A stretch of DNA of 18,097 bases, taken from contig CAZUXW010000061.1 of the NCBI GenBank assembly GCA_964624625.1, positions 1 to 18,097 on the forward strand, read 5' to 3'. Source of the DNA: PALSA-1180 sp964624625. GTDB taxonomy: Bacteria; Oederibacteriota; Muellerivitia; Muellerivitales; Muellerivitaceae. The translations under genes were made by a program, and so were the position numbers. Numbering within the stretch: the stretch's first letter is position 1; each line of letters starts with the position of its first letter. Shown piece by piece: positions 1 to 7,230 of the stretch. The notes under the pieces are model-generated. The model did no database searches and was not told where the DNA came from. It saw only the letters and a list, made by a program, of their open reading frames with translations.

Positions 1-263
1 TCAACGAACTGGACAAGTGGGTGGTAGGCTATTTCGTGGATAAGGAGCGCAAGGAGAGGGTCTCCCTGACCTTCCCGGTCCTCAACGCTTCCCGGATCCT
101 GATGGTGATGATGGAGGGGCAAAAAAAAGCCGACCGCTTGAAGGACGTGCTGGAAGGAAGGTCCGATCCGCCCCGCTACCCGGTGCAGTACCTGCGCCCC
201 ACGGACGGAAAACTCATCTTCGCCATGGACGCGGCAGCCGCTTCACTCCTCAAGAAAAAATAA
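1..263 (+). CDS. pgl: 6-phosphogluconolactonase, C-terminal part (5' end outside window)
   Basis: This is the last 86 or so codons of a reading frame that is already open at the left edge; the GTG at 21 is an internal codon, not the start. The residues before it read NELDKW. The tail matches the C-terminus of DevB/Pgl-type 6-phosphogluconolactonases: a W-V segment, then a stretch equivalent to R-x-[ST]-L-T-x-P-V-L-N (here RVSLTFPVLNASR), a G-Q-K-K-A segment, Y-P-V-Q-Y-L-R-P and a final G-K-L-I-F-A-M-D-A-A-A. The enzyme hydrolyses 6-phosphogluconolactone in the oxidative pentose phosphate pathway, in the cytosol. The catalytic N-terminal part is not in the window. Transketolase of the same pathway lies 1.3 kb away on the other strand. 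The gene ends tail to tail with, and overlaps by 21 bp, the minus-strand glycosylase-like ORF. Assignment rests on recognised C-terminal motifs only. Confidence 0.8.
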   Translation, partial: NELDKWVVGYFVDKERKERVSLTFPVLNASRILMVMMEGQKKADRLKDVLEGRSDPPRYPVQYLRPTDGKLIFAMDAAAASLLKKK

Positions 264-773
264 GTTAGTTGTCATTGCGAGGAATGGCCCGCGAATAGCG
301 GGACGATTACGACGTGGCAAGCTCAGTTTAAATATGCCATTTTCTTGTTTTTCCCAAACTTCAATAGCTCCCGCAATCACTCGAAATGATGGGTGTGGTT
401 TCACCTTCTGATCTTTTTTCATGGTCTTAAATCTCGACGGATCCCTGCGCCGAAGTTTCTTCCTAAAGTGCTCCCATTCATACCTCAACTGTCCCCGAGT
501 GACGGGAATGGGTTTTACCTTCTTTCCCGCGTTTTTAACCTTGGTTCGGTCAAAAGAATAATTCCGGCGGTTAGCTTCTTCCCAAACTTCCAGCAAGTAG
601 CGTCCGATAGAGGCCTTGGGGGAGGATCGTGATTTAAACCGGTCAAGTTGGGGATGGTTGCGATAGCCGCGAGTTTTGCCCTGAAGTACCTTCTGGGCCA
701 AGAGTCCTTCGCGCCAAAGGGCGACAAGGCCTTTAGAGTCCAGATATTGAGGGTGCAGCGACCAAAGGCGCAT
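243..773 (-). CDS. Pyrimidine-dimer DNA glycosylase / endonuclease V-like protein with a repeat-derived tail
   Basis: The 176-residue product begins MRLWSLHPQYLDSKGLVAL, then WREGLLAQKVLQGKTRGY and NHPQL. This is the N-terminal signature of the Pyr_excise (T4 endonuclease V-like) family that removes UV-induced pyrimidine dimers by base excision. Glu22 in LWREGLL sits where the T4 enzyme has its catalytic Glu23. A second conserved block is GQLRYEWEHFRKKLRRRDP (94-112), and the family core ends near GAIEVWEKQ (135-143). The remaining 34 or so residues are encoded by a dispersed repeat (about 264-347), so the original stop was probably lost. An AAGGA ribosome binding site lies about 12 nt upstream of the ATG. 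The residue after Met is Arg, not the Thr used as nucleophile by T4 enzyme, so activity is not certain. The ORF lies 41 bp downstream of the membrane protein gene. Confidence 0.7.
   Translation of the reverse strand: MRLWSLHPQYLDSKGLVALWREGLLAQKVLQGKTRGYRNHPQLDRFKSRSSPKASIGRYLLEVWEEANRRNYSFDRTKVKNAGKKVKPIPVTRGQLRYEWEHFRKKLRRRDPSRFKTMKKDQKVKPHPSFRVIAGAIEVWEKQENGIFKLSLPRRNRPAIRGPFLAMTTNLFFLEE
264..347. repeat. Dispersed palindromic repeat of the GTCATTGCGAGG type
   Basis: The segment from 271 begins GTCATTGCGAGG and contains a hairpin with CCCGC at 288-292, GCGGG at 298-302 and a 5-nt loop, followed by ACGACGTGGCAAGCTC. This layout is that of a dispersed intergenic repeat seen in many bacterial genomes, with a conserved GTCATTGCGAGG head, a variable hairpin and a CGTGGCAA tail. 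Outer boundaries are approximate. It occupies the codons of the C-terminal tail of the minus-strand glycosylase-like ORF. Confidence 0.6.
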
Positions 774-814
774 AAAGTTTTTTCCTTATTGGGGTCCCCG
801 GATAGAATTCGAAC

Positions 815-1387
815 TTACCAGTGGATTCCCCCAAAAGTATAAACCAAGAACAATCCCTGGCCGATGCCGACGAATAGCAGAAGGACCTGCGAGGTGGGGG
901 TTAAGCCTCGCCTCCAGATAACGGCAATAGAAATAACAACCGCCAGCCACTCCAGGGGCGCCACGATATTGGCGTGGTGGTGGACATCCGAATAGGAAAT
1001 GGGGCTGTAGTAACGAAAATTACTGAAGGGCAGGAAGTGCCGGTGCGCGTATTCGGAATGGACCGGTAGGTCTTCCAAACTGTGCAGGAACATCCCAAGG
1101 GAAAAATAAATCCCATTCTGGAACTTCAGCAAAAAACAGATCAAGGTACCGGCTAACGCCAGGGGAATGGAGTGGCCCCAATCCACCCAGAGCTGGCGGA
1201 AATGGTATTCCTCAAGATATCCCGGGGCCACGCGGATATGGCTGTGATGGAGTAGATAGAAACCAAAATACAGAAACATGGGGAAGTCAGGGAGAATGGA
1301 ACCTAAGATAACCGCCAAGTGATGGGTGGGTTTTTCCTTGCGGCCCAAGATGGCGGCGTTCAGGATGGCGTGGGAAGTCGTTATCAT
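815..1387 (-). CDS. YdjM/DUF457-like integral membrane protein, putative metal-dependent hydrolase
   Basis: The 190-residue product starts MITTSHAILNAAILGR, followed by P-T-H-H-L and L-G-S-I-L-P-D-F-P, a pattern of membrane-bound putative metal-dependent hydrolases of the YdjM/DUF457 group (His near the N-terminus and a GSxxPD motif). There are about four to five hydrophobic segments, roughly residues 22-47, 74-91, 94-103, 142-158 and 168-186. A His-rich stretch, LHSLEDLPVHSEYAHRHFLP (about 101-120), followed by a VHHH motif, probably binds metal. No substrate is known. The ATG at 1387 is preceded by a weak AAGG. The gene lies downstream of transketolase on the same strand but is separated by a 144-bp repeat-like gap, so co-transcription is doubtful. 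The family call is from motif resemblance. Confidence 0.6.
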   Translation of the reverse strand: MITTSHAILNAAILGRKEKPTHHLAVILGSILPDFPMFLYFGFYLLHHSHIRVAPGYLEEYHFRQLWVDWGHSIPLALAGTLICFLLKFQNGIYFSLGMFLHSLEDLPVHSEYAHRHFLPFSNFRYYSPISYSDVHHHANIVAPLEWLAVVISIAVIWRRGLTPTSQVLLLFVGIGQGLFLVYTFGGIHW

Positions 1388-1396
1388 TCAGGCCTT

Positions 1397-1513
1397 TTCA
1401 CCACAGGTCCATTTCAGGACTCACAGAGACACGGTTAAAAATTATCGTTAAAATCAAAATCTTTGTTTTTGCCTAACTGTGCCTCTGTGGCCCCGTTAGG
1501 GGCCTGTGGTGAA
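1397..1513. repeat. Intergenic nested inverted repeat (CACAGAGACAC type)
   Basis: The gap between the membrane protein gene and tkt holds two nested inverted repeats. The outer arms are TTCACCACAGG (1397-1407) and CCTGTGGTGAA (1503-1513), 11 bp and perfect. The inner arms are 1422-1437 (CACAGAGACACGGTTA) and 1474-1489, matching at 14 of 16 positions. The sequence resembles the widespread intergenic repeat family rich in CACAGAG/CTTGGTG words. A related copy lies at 8382-8464. No promoter is obvious. Confidence 0.6.
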
Positions 1514-1531
1514 TAGGTTTGGCTTTGGACT

Positions 1532-3535
1532 TTAAACGGTTTTCAGGCTTTCCTTGGCGGCCTTCACCACGTTTTCCACGGTGAAGCCCAGGTTCTTCAA
1601 GGCCACATTACCGGGCGCGCTGGCGCCGAAGCGCTCCAGCGTCACGAATTTTCCCTTGTCCCCGGCCCAGCGTTGCCAGCCGAAGGAACAAGCGGCTTCC
1701 ACCACGACACGGGCTTTCACAGAAGGCGGCAGGACCTCATCTTGATAAGAAGTGGGTTGAGCCGCGAAAAGTTCCAAAGACGGCGCACTGACAACCCTCG
1801 CCGCGACGCCTTCCTTCTCCAAGGCTTCCTGGGCCTTCACGCAAAGCTGAAGCTCCGAACCGGTTCCAATCAACAGAACTTGGGGCTTGCCGCCTTTGGC
1901 GTCCGACAAGGTATAAGCGCCTTTTAAGGTTCCGGAAGCTGGGGCGAACTTGGTGCGGTCGAAAGTGGGTACGGCCTGGCGGGAAAAGACCAGGGCGGTA
2001 GGGGCGTTCTTGCGCTGGAGCGCCGCCAGCCAGGCGTAGGGAACCTCGCCCGAATCGCCGGGGCGGATGACGCAGCCGTTAGGCGTAGCCCTCATGGCGG
2101 CCAAGGTCTCAACTGGCTGGTGGGTGGGCCCGTCCTCGCCCTGGCCGATGGAATCATGCGTGAAGACGAAAATGGACTGAACCCCCATCAAGTGGGCCAG
2201 GCGGTAAGCCGGCTTCATATAATCGTTGAACATCAAGAAGGTCGCGCCGAAGGGAATGACGCCGCCATGCAGGGCCATGCCGTTCAAGGCCGCGGCCATG
2301 CCGTGCTCGCGGATGCCGAAGTGGAAGATGCGTCCCAAATAGTTGTCCGCCTCAAAATCCCCTCCGCCCTCGATCAGGGTATCGTTGGAGCCTGCCAGGT
2401 CGGCGGAGCCGCCGTAAAAGAAGGGAACTTCCTTGGCGATGGCGTTGATGGTCTTGCCCGAGGACTGGCGGGTGGCCAGGCCCTTTTCATCGGCGGGGAA
2501 AACCGGCAGTTTCTTTTCCAAATCCACCGGGAGTTCCTTGGCCAAAGCCTGTTGGTATTGCTTGAATTTATCCGCGTTGGATTTGGCGTAGGCGTCCCTT
2601 TTGGCGTTCCATTCCGCCTCGATTTTCTTGCCCTTTTCCACCGATTCCAAACAGCGCTTCTTCGCCTCTTCGGGAATGTAAAAAGTTGGTTCCTGGGGCC
2701 ACTTAAAGAAGTCCTTGGTCTTTTTAATGTCATCGGGCGACAAGGGTGACCCGTGGACTTTTGAACTGTCTTGAAGCGGGCTTCCGTAACCGATATGGGA
2801 GCGAACGGCGATGATGGAAGGGCGTTTCGTTTCGGCGCTGGCTTCCGCCATGGCCTTGTCCAAGGCTTCCAGGTCATTGGCGTCGGTGACACGCAAGGTA
2901 TGCCAGCCATAGGCCTCGTAGCGTTTCAACACGTCCTCGGAGAAAGCTAGATTGGTATCGCCCTCGATGGAAATGTGGTTATCGTCATAGATAACTTTTA
3001 ATTGAGCCAGCTTCAAATGTCCCGCAAGGGAGCAGGCCTCATGGGAGACGCCTTCCTGCAGGTCGCCGTCGGAGGCGATGACCCAGGTTTTGTGGTTGAC
3101 CAGCTCCTGGCCAAACCGGGCGGCCATGATACGCTCGCCCATGGCGAAGCCCACCGCTGTGGCGATACCCTGGCCTAAGGGGCCGGTGGTGGTTTCCACG
3201 CCTTCCGTGTGGCCGTATTCGGGATGGCCGGGGGTTTTGCTGCCCCAAGTCCTGAAATTTTTCAATTCGTCCAGGGACAGGTTGTAGCCGTGCAGGTGTA
3301 AAAGCGAGTAGATGAGCATGGAGCCGTGGCCGGCGGAAAGCACAAAGCGGTCGCGGTCCTGCCAATGGGGATTGGAAGGGGAATGCTTCAAGTGGCGGCT
3401 CCAAAGCACATGGGCGGCCGGGGCCATGCCCATGGGCATCCCGGGGTGGCCCGAGTTGGCCTGACGGGTGGCGTCCACCGCCAAAAGGCGGATGGAGTTA
3501 ATCGCTAAGGTATCGGCTTGATCGAAAGGTTTCAT
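1532..3535 (-). CDS. tkt: Transketolase
   Basis: The 667-residue product has the full length and motif order of bacterial transketolase, which moves two-carbon ketol units between sugar phosphates in the non-oxidative pentose phosphate pathway with thiamine diphosphate. Visible motifs are NSGHPGMPMG (27-36, His30), the GHGSM loop (69-73, His70), GPLGQG (118-123), SDGDLQEG (155-162) with DDNHISI (184-190) of the diphosphate and metal-binding fold, FGIREHGMAAA (407-417; Glu410 corresponds to the catalytic Glu of the pyrimidine domain) and HDSIGQGEDGPTHQP (460-474). An AGGAG ribosome binding site lies about 7 nt upstream of the ATG. All three domains appear intact. DUF2203 lies upstream on the same strand, across a palindromic repeat. 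The neighbouring 6-phosphogluconolactonase belongs to the same pathway. Confidence 0.97.
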   Translation of the reverse strand: MKPFDQADTLAINSIRLLAVDATRQANSGHPGMPMGMAPAAHVLWSRHLKHSPSNPHWQDRDRFVLSAGHGSMLIYSLLHLHGYNLSLDELKNFRTWGSKTPGHPEYGHTEGVETTTGPLGQGIATAVGFAMGERIMAARFGQELVNHKTWVIASDGDLQEGVSHEACSLAGHLKLAQLKVIYDDNHISIEGDTNLAFSEDVLKRYEAYGWHTLRVTDANDLEALDKAMAEASAETKRPSIIAVRSHIGYGSPLQDSSKVHGSPLSPDDIKKTKDFFKWPQEPTFYIPEEAKKRCLESVEKGKKIEAEWNAKRDAYAKSNADKFKQYQQALAKELPVDLEKKLPVFPADEKGLATRQSSGKTINAIAKEVPFFYGGSADLAGSNDTLIEGGGDFEADNYLGRIFHFGIREHGMAAALNGMALHGGVIPFGATFLMFNDYMKPAYRLAHLMGVQSIFVFTHDSIGQGEDGPTHQPVETLAAMRATPNGCVIRPGDSGEVPYAWLAALQRKNAPTALVFSRQAVPTFDRTKFAPASGTLKGAYTLSDAKGGKPQVLLIGTGSELQLCVKAQEALEKEGVAARVVSAPSLELFAAQPTSYQDEVLPPSVKARVVVEAACSFGWQRWAGDKGKFVTLERFGASAPGNVALKNLGFTVENVVKAAKESLKTV

Positions 3536-3546
3536 TGAACACTCCT

Positions 3547-3657
3547 GAAAAAATTAGGAATTAGTCATTAGGAGTTGGGAATTTTGAGGATATTTAGGAT
3601 TTAAAGTCTTGGAAAGACTTAAAAACTCCTAACTCCTCATTCCCAATTCCTAATTTT
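3547..3657. repeat. Large imperfect palindrome with central hairpin, built of TTAGGAATT/AGGAGTT words
   Basis: The gap between DUF2203 and tkt is an extended inverted repeat. The left arm (about 3549-3587) carries AAAATTAGGAATT and AGGAGTT; the right arm (3621-3657) carries AACTCCT and AATTCCTAATTTT. In the centre is a perfect 7-bp hairpin, AAGTCTT (3604-3610) and AAGACTT (3614-3620), with a GGA loop. Similar words recur just after the peroxiredoxin stop (5934-5960). The right arm includes the DUF2203 stop codon (3650-3652). As RNA it would form a long stem between the two genes. Confidence 0.65.
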
Positions 3658-4081
3658 CTTTGATCGGCTTGCGGGTCGAGAAGCCGCCCTGCAATCCGTG
3701 CCAATGGCGGATTTCAGCTTCGCCCTCTTTCCAGCATAAAAAAACAATTTCGCTGCCATGGCGGCTGTAAAAATCCACCAGTCCCGTGTCCAAATCCTTC
3801 AGGTGGGCGCCCATTTGAAAAAGGTCTTCCAGTTTTTCCTCAAAGAGCCGGGTTTGGAAATGAAAGGATTCCATTTGCTTGGTGATGGCCGCCTGGGCCG
3901 CCGGCGAAAGCTGTCCCTTGGAATCCGTGCCTGTCATTTCCTCGATCTCGATTTGGGCCTGAATTCTGAGGACCACACTCCGCTGTTCCCGGAGGGATTG
4001 AAGACTCAAGCGGATTTGGGGCAGGAGGGCGTTGGCTTCCGCCACGGTCAGCATTTTAATTTTGGCTTTCTCGTTCGACAT
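3650..4081 (-). CDS. DUF2203 family protein
   Basis: The 143-residue cytosolic protein shows the DUF2203 pattern: an N-terminal L-T-V-A-E-A-N-A-L-L-P segment (11-21), a long charged helical middle (about 25-90) likely to be coiled, and the conserved C-terminal block GAHLKDLDTGLVDF (91-104), then IVFLCWKEGEAEIRHWHGL (112-130) and GGF (132-134). The function of the family is unknown. The ATG at 4081 follows AAGGGGCC, a weak ribosome binding site. It sits 114 bp upstream of tkt on the same strand. The last codons and stop lie in the arm of a palindromic repeat, so the end of the ORF may have been reshaped by it, though the protein already looks complete. Confidence 0.8.
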   Translation of the reverse strand: MSNEKAKIKMLTVAEANALLPQIRLSLQSLREQRSVVLRIQAQIEIEEMTGTDSKGQLSPAAQAAITKQMESFHFQTRLFEEKLEDLFQMGAHLKDLDTGLVDFYSRHGSEIVFLCWKEGEAEIRHWHGLQGGFSTRKPIKEN

Positions 4082-4255
4082 AAGGCCCCTTGTGTTGGAG
4101 GATGGCTTTCATTTTATGTTTGGCTTAAGATGCAAACAAGTTTAAACGTGAATTTAAATGGCGAAAATCACTGAAAACAACCGGGCCCTCTTCTTTTAAC
4201 CGTAATTTCCCGCGAAGCTTGGAATCGGTTTTACGTTTTAACGGCGCGGCGGGAT

Positions 4256-4269
4256 ATGACGGCCGTCAT
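4256..4269. promoter_or_regulatory. Perfect 14-bp palindrome, candidate operator
   Basis: ATGACGGCCGTCAT is fully self-complementary and ends 31 bp before the start codon of the Acg-like flavoprotein gene, where a repressor would overlap the promoter or transcript start. It lies in the 219-bp intergenic region shared with the divergent DUF2203 gene. The regulator is not identified in the window. Confidence 0.4.
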
Positions 4270-4300
4270 GAAGGCTCACTTTACTCGGGAAGAATAAAAA

Positions 4301-5296
4301 ATGGGTTACGAAAAAATAACCAAAAGGCTCTTGGAGTACGGCGTTTTAGCGCCCTCGATTTACAACAGCCAACCCTGGAGGTTTATCACCTATTCCGGCC
4401 AAGGGGTGGTGGATCTGTTCCCGGATCCGTCGAGGAGCAGGCCCTTTGGTTTGGACCCCCATGGCCGCGACCTTTACCTAAGCCTTGGCGCCTGCCTGGA
4501 GCATATGGTCCTGGCGGCGCCGGGCTTGGGTTATGAACTGAAAGTGGAATTATTCCCCAAGGACGGCCCGAAAGATTTGGCGGCCCGGTTGACCCTCCAT
4601 CCCCTCGCGGAGACCATGCCGGAGCCGCTTTTCGCGACCCTTTTAACCCGCCAGACCCACGCGGGGAAATACGACCCTGGCTCGGTAAAGGAAATCCACC
4701 TGGACCGTTTAAGGCATTGCCCGCCCTTTTCCAAGAGCGATAAAATTTATTTCATCAGCGGCGGGCCGCTGTTGGAGGAGTTAACCCAAATCCTCCACGA
4801 TTTATCCCACGAAGGTTCGGCGGACCCCCTTTTGGTGGAAGAGGGTGCGGGATGGCTGAGGCCCAACCCAGAAGCCTTGGAAGGCCTTCCCCTGGCGGCT
4901 TTGGGTCTTCCCATCTCCGTCCGGGCCCGTTTCAACCTGCTCCGCTATGTCGGGTACAGGAGGGAAATAAAAGAAGTGGCACGGCAGGCTCTTTTAAGGC
5001 AGGGCCACGGCATTGAAGCTCCCGCTTTTCTTTTGGCTGCCACCCGTGATTCCAGCGCCGCCGGTTATATCAACTGCGGCCGTTGGCTGGCCCAATTGGC
5101 CCTGACCTTGAGTGAGTTGGAATTGGGATCCCAAGCCCTCCATCTGCCGGTCACGCTGCCGTCGGGCCGTGGCGCCTTAAAGCGGGTCTTCGGCGCGGAT
5201 CCGGCGGAGGATCCGGTCTTCCTTTTAAGATTCGGCCAACCGGAGATCAAAAATTGGCCAAAAACCTCCCGCAGGCCCGTGGATCAATGTATTTAA
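4301..5296 (+). CDS. Acg family nitroreductase-like FMN-binding protein
   Basis: The 331-residue product resembles the Acg (Mycobacterium tuberculosis Rv2032-type) branch of the nitroreductase fold. The N-terminal signature is YGVLAPSIYNSQPWRF (13-28), typical of the FMN-phosphate binding segment of nitroreductases (A-P-S-x-x-N-x-Q-P-W). A helix follows, LSLGACLEHMVLAAPGLGY (60-78), then R-Q-T-H-A-G-K near 115-122 and a C-terminal VFLLRFGQP strand. The length fits the family, which is longer than single-domain nitroreductases and in Acg itself is thought to sequester FMN. Whether this protein is an enzyme or a flavin store cannot be told. The ATG at 4301 has GGGAAGAA about 7 nt upstream. A perfect 14-bp palindrome precedes it. 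A peroxiredoxin gene follows on the same strand after 116 bp, which would suit a redox role. Confidence 0.75.
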   Translation: MGYEKITKRLLEYGVLAPSIYNSQPWRFITYSGQGVVDLFPDPSRSRPFGLDPHGRDLYLSLGACLEHMVLAAPGLGYELKVELFPKDGPKDLAARLTLHPLAETMPEPLFATLLTRQTHAGKYDPGSVKEIHLDRLRHCPPFSKSDKIYFISGGPLLEELTQILHDLSHEGSADPLLVEEGAGWLRPNPEALEGLPLAALGLPISVRARFNLLRYVGYRREIKEVARQALLRQGHGIEAPAFLLAATRDSSAAGYINCGRWLAQLALTLSELELGSQALHLPVTLPSGRGALKRVFGADPAEDPVFLLRFGQPEIKNWPKTSRRPVDQCI

Positions 5297-5329
5297 CCCG
5301 ATTCCGCCGAAAAAATCCTCAGGCGGGGC

Positions 5330-5358
5330 TTGAACCAAGGGCCCGGGGTTTAGATACT
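5330..5358 (+). promoter_or_regulatory. Possible sigma-70-type promoter for the peroxiredoxin gene
   Basis: TTGAAC (5330-5335) and GATACT (5353-5358) are separated by 17 bp; each matches the -35 and -10 consensus at 4 of 6 positions. The site lies about 55 bp before the start codon, in the 116-bp gap after the flavoprotein gene. The host consensus is unknown, so this is only a candidate. Confidence 0.35.
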
Positions 5359-5412
5359 ACTGCTCTCTAAAAAAGCCGTGGTTCGTCAGGTTTAATTTCA
5401 AAGGAGGAAGCT

Positions 5413-5934
5413 ATGCCAACGCAAGTAGGACAAAAAGCCCCGGATTTCCAGGGCGAAGCGGTGATGCCGAATGGTGAGTTCAAGGAAATCAAGCTCTCCG
5501 ATTACAAGGGAAAGTGGGTTGTCTTGTTTTTTTACCCGCTCGACTTTACTTTCGTCTGCCCCACGGAGATCAAGGCTTTCAACGAGAAGTTCGACGAGTT
5601 CAAGAAAATGGGCGCGGAAATCATCACCTGCTCCACGGACAGCAAATTCAGCCACAAGGCCTGGCAGGAAAAGGACCTGGGAAAACTGAAGTTCCCCCAC
5701 CTGGCGGACAACAACCACCAGATTTCCCGCGCCTACGGCGTTTTGATCGAGGACAAGGGATTCGCCCTGCGTGGAACCTTCATCATTGATCCGGAAGGCA
5801 ACTTGAAGCACTCCACCGTGAACGACACGGCGGTCGGCCGCAATGTGGAAGAAACCATCCGCACCTTGGCGGCCTTCGAGACCGGCAAGTTGACGGGCTG
5901 CGGCTGGACCCCGGGAGCGAAAACGCTGAACTAA
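5413..5934 (+). CDS. Typical 2-Cys peroxiredoxin (AhpC/TSA family)
   Basis: The 173-residue cytosolic enzyme reduces hydrogen peroxide and alkyl hydroperoxides. The peroxidatic cysteine is Cys49 in the motif PLDFTFVCPTEI (42-53). The resolving cysteine is probably Cys163 in GKLTGCGWTPG (158-168), where typical 2-Cys members have a V-C-P-A-x-W motif; here the residue after Cys is Gly instead of Pro. The region RGTFIIDPEGNLK (about 119-131) is the usual R-G-x-F-I-I-D strand. AAAGGAGG stands 5 nt before the ATG, a very strong ribosome binding site, which suggests high expression. The gene has its own candidate promoter and ends in an intrinsic terminator, so it is probably a single-gene unit. 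It lies downstream of the flavoprotein gene. Confidence 0.95.
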   Translation: MPTQVGQKAPDFQGEAVMPNGEFKEIKLSDYKGKWVVLFFYPLDFTFVCPTEIKAFNEKFDEFKKMGAEIITCSTDSKFSHKAWQEKDLGKLKFPHLADNNHQISRAYGVLIEDKGFALRGTFIIDPEGNLKHSTVNDTAVGRNVEETIRTLAAFETGKLTGCGWTPGAKTLN

Positions 5935-5967
5935 TAGTTAGAAGTTAGTAATGGGTAGTTTTGGAGA

Positions 5968-5999
5968 GGAGGCGGAAACCCCGCCTCCTTTTTTATTTT
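5968..5999 (+). terminator. Intrinsic terminator of the peroxiredoxin gene
   Basis: GGAGGCGG (5968-5975) pairs perfectly with CCGCCTCC (5981-5988) around a 5-nt loop and is followed at once by a run of T (5989-5994) and more T-rich sequence. It lies 33 bp after the stop codon. The reverse direction has no T run, so it serves the plus strand only. Confidence 0.9.
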
Positions 6000-6087
6000 A
6001 GGGTCCCAAAAATCGATTGAGATGGTTCGGCTTTTCGTTGTTCTGGGTGAACTTGGCGCCCTTCGTGGTGAAATGGGTTTTGGTTGT

Positions 6088-7227
6088 TTAAAGTTCCGGC
6101 CTGGTCGTAGTGACGTCCCCCTTGGGGGGCGGGGTTGGTTCCGCGGAGGTTTGGGTATAAACCGTGGTTTTACCTTTCAACAGCGGAAAGAAAAAGCGGC
6201 TGGAGAGGCGGGAGGGATAGAGGTACTGGGACAGTCCCGGCCCCCTGAAAGTCTCGCCGTTTTTCGTCCAGACCACTTGGTCCCCGAACAAAAGGGCCGC
6301 GGGGCCGTCGCTGAGGATTTGCTCATGGCTTATTTCCAAGGAATGGCTATCCATAAATCCCAGATTTTTTTGGTAGGGAAGCCAGAAAAAAGTCCGGCGT
6401 TTTTTTGAAAGCTGGAAGGCAACGTCCCAGGTCTCGATTTCCCCTTTGCCGGCGGTCAGGAGAAACCCTGAGGGGGACTCATCGGAACCAGCAGGAATTT
6501 GCACCGAATAGACCAAGGTTTGGTCCCCCAAGAATACCCTGCCCCAATACCAGGCCTTCACGAACCGCTCCAAGGGAACGGATCCAAAGTGGTGATCGTG
6601 GTAGCCCTTGCCGACAAAGGCCTGTTCTTTGACGACCCCGCCCCCGGCGTCGCACCATTCCAAGGTTCCCTCCACATGGCACCGGGGGGCCGCCAGCACC
6701 CAAGAATGGGTGGAGTGGATCCTGGCCTGGGGAAGGTTCAGGATCTCGCCCATCTCGGGCGTGAAAAACAACCTGGCTCGCAGGAGCTTTTTCCCCCCCC
6801 GCAATGGGGCTTGGATGGTCACCACATAGGAAGGGGGATCGCCCCTTTCGTCCCAATTGAACCGGTTGGGACCCAGCAGGACCGCGCCGTGTTTATCGGA
6901 GGCTTTCAAGAATTTCGAGGAAAATTCCTGAAGGGCTTCGCCGACCATGAGGCCCTGGTGGAAGATCCGGATGGCGACGCCGCAAAAATCCAAGGGGTTG
7001 GGGGCTGGGGCCCGGGGTCCTTGATCCACCAGCGGGGATTTCGTTTTTTCCCAGTAGGTTTTTAAGCTATCTTGATAGTAGGGCGAATGAAGGTTTCCCG
7101 CGAAGAATTGGATGGAGAAAGAATATCCCGTGCGCCCGTCCTCGCCGTCAAAGTGCCACCACTCATAGGCTCCGGGGGATGTTGGGGGCCGGTGGAAGTC
7201 CTGGTTGACTCCTGAAAGAAGGTTCAT
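6088..7227 (-). CDS. crtC: CrtC-like carotenoid 1,2-hydratase (hydroxyneurosporene synthase family)
   Basis: Taken from the ATG at 7227, the product has 379 residues. It carries the family signature SPGAYEWWHFDG (17-28) and a second block GKGYHDHHFGSVPLERFVKAW (207-227), as in CrtC/AttH-type hydratases. CrtC adds water to the terminal C1-C2 double bond of acyclic carotenoids to give 1-hydroxy carotenoids. Most of the protein looks like a beta-rich lipocalin-like fold without a signal peptide. The frame is open to 7464, but those extra 79 codons are antisense to the glycosyltransferase gene and lack family resemblance, so the ATG at 7227 is preferred, with a weak AGGAA upstream. It diverges from the glycosyltransferase gene with 3 bp between start codons. 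No other carotenoid gene is in the window, and a related AttH-type enzyme with another substrate remains possible. Confidence 0.75.
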   Translation of the reverse strand: MNLLSGVNQDFHRPPTSPGAYEWWHFDGEDGRTGYSFSIQFFAGNLHSPYYQDSLKTYWEKTKSPLVDQGPRAPAPNPLDFCGVAIRIFHQGLMVGEALQEFSSKFLKASDKHGAVLLGPNRFNWDERGDPPSYVVTIQAPLRGGKKLLRARLFFTPEMGEILNLPQARIHSTHSWVLAAPRCHVEGTLEWCDAGGGVVKEQAFVGKGYHDHHFGSVPLERFVKAWYWGRVFLGDQTLVYSVQIPAGSDESPSGFLLTAGKGEIETWDVAFQLSKKRRTFFWLPYQKNLGFMDSHSLEISHEQILSDGPAALLFGDQVVWTKNGETFRGPGLSQYLYPSRLSSRFFFPLLKGKTTVYTQTSAEPTPPPKGDVTTTRPEL

Positions 7228-7230
7228 GCG

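Noticed and set aside
790..835. tRNA-like fragment on the minus strand with a TTCGAAT loop and a CCCCA end
   Set aside because: The T-stem pairs poorly and no D arm, anticodon arm or acceptor partner is found upstream. At most it is a remnant, and part of it encodes the last codons of the membrane protein gene.
2120..2749. 209-codon plus-strand frame inside transketolase
   Set aside because: It is antisense to a strongly conserved gene, has no family resemblance and reflects GC-rich codon bias.
6499..7065. 188-codon plus-strand frame opposite the crtC-like gene
   Set aside because: Antisense to a recognisable gene and without recognisable protein motifs.
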